Of a DNA stretch of 64,000 nt, positions 61,834 to 64,000 are shown piece by piece. Origin of the DNA: Pseudomonadota bacterium (GTDB taxonomy: Bacteria; Pseudomonadota; Alphaproteobacteria; Sphingomonadales; Sphingomonadaceae). Position 1 is the stretch's first letter. Each line of letters begins with the position of its first letter. The notes beneath the pieces are model-generated. The model had not been told where the DNA came from. It did no database searches and worked only from the letters and a program-made list of their open reading frames with translations. The position numbers and the translations under genes are program-made. The stretch lies in NCBI GenBank assembly GCA_023458055.1, contig JAEXAW010000012.1:1-64000 (forward strand), given 5' to 3'.

Positions 61834-62565
61834 ATGTCTTTGCCACAAAAATATGATAATCGCCCCGCTCCGGGCATCAAATGGGAGCGTCCGACTGTTC
61901 ACCCCGAGGGTCGCAAATTTGCGCTGATCTCGGCGGGGATCACCCTGTTCTTTGCGATGATGGCGTGGGAAACGCTGGCCTGGCCGATGGCGGGGGTCAC
62001 GCTTTGGGTACTCGCTTTTTTCCGTGATCCCGTGCGCGTCACGCCGCAAGGTGAAAATCTGGTGATCGCGCCCGCTGATGGCCTTATCACGCTTATTCAG
62101 GATGTGCCGCCGCCGCCCGAGATGGCGCATAGCCTCGGGACCGCCCCTGTGACACGCGTATCGATTTTCATGAGCGTGTTCGATGTCCATATCAACCGCT
62201 CGCCGATTGCGGGAACGGTCAAGCAAATCAGCTATATTCCGGGCAAATTTCTCAACGCCGATCTCGACAAGGCGAGCGAGGATAATGAACGCCAGCATTT
62301 TCTGGTCGAGCGCGCGGACGGTGTGAAGATCGGGTTCACGCAGATTGCCGGGCTTGTCGCGCGCCGCATCATGACCTTCGTCAAGAGCGGGGACATGGTT
62401 GCGGCCGGGGAACGCGTTGGCCTTATCCGCTTTGGCAGCCGTGTTGATGTTTATCTTCCCTCGGGCACGATGCCGCGCGTGACGCAAGGCCAGCGCACGA
62501 TTGCGGGTGAAACTATCATCGCTGAAATCGGCAATGGCGCCGATCTCATCGGTATTCCCCATTAA
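61834..62565 (+). CDS. psd: Phosphatidylserine decarboxylase (short form)
   Basis: 243 residues. There is one hydrophobic region (about 28-62) and the catalytic domain with RVSIFMSVFDVHINRSP and IAGLVARRI. The self-cleavage site lies in RFGSRVDVYLP (GS). The short archaeal/alphaproteobacterial type makes phosphatidylethanolamine. It is 10 bases upstream of pssA, the enzyme that makes its substrate, so the two form an operon. Confidence 0.95.
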   Translation: MSLPQKYDNRPAPGIKWERPTVHPEGRKFALISAGITLFFAMMAWETLAWPMAGVTLWVLAFFRDPVRVTPQGENLVIAPADGLITLIQDVPPPPEMAHSLGTAPVTRVSIFMSVFDVHINRSPIAGTVKQISYIPGKFLNADLDKASEDNERQHFLVERADGVKIGFTQIAGLVARRIMTFVKSGDMVAAGERVGLIRFGSRVDVYLPSGTMPRVTQGQRTIAGETIIAEIGNGADLIGIPH

Positions 62566-62575
62566 AGGCACCGCA

Positions 62576-63382
62576 ATGGAAGCAGAGCAGCAACCCGATC
62601 CGAACCTGCCTGAAGCTGCCCAAGAGGCGCGGGGCGCGCGGATCGGCAATATCCCGCTGCGCGCGGTTCCCGCCAATGCGATCACCGTGCTGGCGCTGTG
62701 CATGGGGTTGACGGGGGTGCGCTTTGCGATGGGCGGCGTGTGGGAAAATGCGCTGCTGTGCATTGTCGCGGCCGGCATCCTCGACGGCATGGACGGACGG
62801 ATCGCCCGTGCGCTCAAGGGTAACACCCGTTTCGGGGCGGAACTGGACAGCCTGTCCGATGTGACGGCGTTCGGGGTTGCCCCTGCGCTCACCATTTTCC
62901 TATGGTCTTTGCACGAAGCGCCGAAATTTGGCTGGGTCGCCTCGATTGCGCTCGCCGTTTGTTGCGCGCTGCGGCTCGCACGCTTCAATGCCCGCATCGA
63001 CGTCGAGGACCAGCCACATAAATCCGCGGGGTTCAACACGGGCGTTCCGGCACCGGCGGGGGCAGGGCTTGCCCTCATGCCGATGTTTGCGTGGTTGGTT
63101 TCGGGCAATGATGGGTTCCGCCAATGGTATGTGATGATGCCCTGGATGCTCCTCATCGCTTTCCTGATGATTTCTAACATTGCGACCTTTAGCTGGGGGT
63201 CGATCCGTCTGCGCCGGTCCGTCCGGTTGGAAGCAATCGCCGTGATCGGTCTTATCGGTGTCGCGCTGATCACCGCGCCTTGGTACACCTTGCTGGCCAT
63301 CTGCATGGCGTATCTCGCGACGATCCCGTTCAGCATCATGAGCTATGCCAAGGTGAAACGCGCGCGAATTACCCCCGCTTAA
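62576..63382 (+). CDS. pssA: CDP-diacylglycerol-serine O-phosphatidyltransferase
   Basis: 268 residues, about seven membrane segments. The CDP-alcohol phosphotransferase motif DGMDGRIARALKGNTRFGAE LDSLSD is complete. It forms phosphatidylserine, the substrate of the upstream psd product. ATG 62576 lies 10 bases after psd; an upstream in-frame start would overlap psd. Confidence 0.95.
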   Translation: MEAEQQPDPNLPEAAQEARGARIGNIPLRAVPANAITVLALCMGLTGVRFAMGGVWENALLCIVAAGILDGMDGRIARALKGNTRFGAELDSLSDVTAFGVAPALTIFLWSLHEAPKFGWVASIALAVCCALRLARFNARIDVEDQPHKSAGFNTGVPAPAGAGLALMPMFAWLVSGNDGFRQWYVMMPWMLLIAFLMISNIATFSWGSIRLRRSVRLEAIAVIGLIGVALITAPWYTLLAICMAYLATIPFSIMSYAKVKRARITPA

Positions 63383-63397
63383 CTCCCACCCTTCAAT

Positions 63398-63631
63398 TTA
63401 GGCTGCTGCCGCGCGGCGGATCATCGCAGCGGAGGGCGGCGGTGCGAGGCGATGGCTGTGCCGTGGTCGCCGCGGTGTGTGCACCATGACCGGACCAATT
63501 GCCGCCGGAACATGCTCACCCATGAGTGCGGTAAGGATCGTATCGGCCTTGTCGCGCACCATCAGCACGATCAGCAGCAGCGACCCGAAGAACGCACCGG
63601 CAAATAACAGCGAAGCAAATATCGCGAACAT
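63398..63631 (-). CDS. Small membrane protein
   Basis: 77 residues. One N-terminal membrane helix (MFAIFASLLFAGAFFGSLLL IVLM), then a soluble basic, Pro- and His-containing tail (RRPRHSHRLAPPPSAAMIRR). AAGGACG precedes ATG 63631. It is convergent with pssA, 15 bases apart. No family recognised. A LexA-type box lies about 120 bases upstream; small membrane proteins under LexA sometimes block division, but nothing here proves that. Confidence 0.55.
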   Translation of the reverse strand: MFAIFASLLFAGAFFGSLLLIVLMVRDKADTILTALMGEHVPAAIGPVMVHTPRRPRHSHRLAPPPSAAMIRRAAAA

Positions 63632-63749
63632 AACAAAGCGTCCTTGTCTCTGGCCTTGATGCTTATCCCGCTCGTCCGGTCCGTGACGCCATAACTGCAA
63701 TCAAGACCGGATTGGAGGAGTAACGCATTTTCGGCGTTCTCGGTTATAT

Positions 63750-63764
63750 GTTCGCTTTATGTTC
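63750..63764 (+). promoter_or_regulatory. LexA-type (SOS) box candidate
   Basis: GTTC-GCTTTAT-GTTC fits the alphaproteobacterial GTTC-N7-GTTC consensus; another GTTC lies 14 bases upstream at 63736. It is about 120 bases before the small membrane protein start and about 57 bases before the plus-strand promoter at 63821. The distance from both makes regulation uncertain, and a chance match is possible. Confidence 0.35.
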
Positions 63765-63820
63765 CACATCACTCAGAGCGCGTCAAGCGTTTATTTTCAC
63801 GCTTTGTTCTGATCTCAGCT

Positions 63821-63849
63821 TTGCATATCTTCGTCTTTGCATGTATAAT
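63821..63849 (+). promoter_or_regulatory. Promoter reading out of the window
   Basis: TTGCAT (63821-63826), a 17-base spacer and a perfect TATAAT (63844-63849). The start of transcription would be near 63856. The bases 63632-64000 contain no supported gene; the product presumably begins beyond the window end. Confidence 0.5.
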
Positions 63850-64000
63850 ATGTTTCGCGCAGAGGCCGTAGAGGAACCGGCGGAGCAAAGACGTCGCGAA
63901 CGGATCAAAGCTGGTCCGATCGCCCCGCGGTGCCTGTGCGTGAAATACTTAATCATGAGAATGAATATAGAAGGATCAGTTTAGAGGTTTTCGTACCTGA

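Noticed and set aside
63748..63984. 78-codon plus-strand frame at the right edge
   Set aside because: It starts inside the LexA-type box and runs through a strong promoter, so it cannot be the transcript's product as drawn.

Overview
The window looks like chromosome from an alphaproteobacterium of the order Sphingomonadales. The evidence is TonB-dependent receptors, a CpdR response regulator beside an N-formylglutamate amidohydrolase, a DUF1674 protein, SapC, sphingomonad-type small exported proteins, and a GC-rich core with GTTC-N7-GTTC motifs of the alphaproteobacterial LexA type. No rRNA is present, so genus cannot be set.

Region 1 (1-14.6 kb) is an accessory island, visibly more AT-rich in codon use than the rest. 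It holds debris of a mobilisation region and a type I restriction system joined in frame (1-2.5 kb), an orphan Phd-type antitoxin, a monooxygenase fragment, and a D-amino-acid dehydrogenase with a divergent LysR regulator. A four-gene unit follows: TonB receptor, serine hydrolase, ECF sigma factor, CapA-like protein. A frameshifted NTPase remnant cut by IS debris comes next. A P4-type integrase next to tRNA-Leu(CAG) closes the island.

Region 2 (14.7-23.1 kb) is mostly core: CoA-transferase with a divergent TetR regulator, a HTH protein with a candidate LexA box and apparently leaderless promoter, a block of chained palindromes, nadC, RNase T2, RsmB, HtpX and DUF1674.

Region 3 (23.2-35.2 kb) is a catabolic cluster ending at tRNA-Ser(GGA). 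It contains an amidohydrolase, a TonB receptor, a double-TetR regulator, an MFS transporter, a free-standing LanC-like protein, an acyl-CoA ligase, a medium-chain reductase, and an amidohydrolase-fold protein lacking its expected metal ligands. The receptor and the ligase each carry one frameshift, so the pathway is decaying, phase-variable or affected by sequence errors.

Region 4 (35.3-64 kb) is core: periplasmic cyclophilin, tRNA-Thr and tRNA-Val, CpdR, N-formylglutamate amidohydrolase, cytochrome b561, SapC, two DEAD-box helicases, Nudix and nitrilase-family enzymes, an M16 peptidase, a CPA2 antiporter, isocitrate dehydrogenase and the psd-pssA pair. Two items stand out: a candidate trans-acting small RNA at 38581-38695 (minus strand) with promoter, exposed CUCCUCCC motif and terminator, and a convergent pair of WGR-associated gene remnants at 45-47.5 kb.
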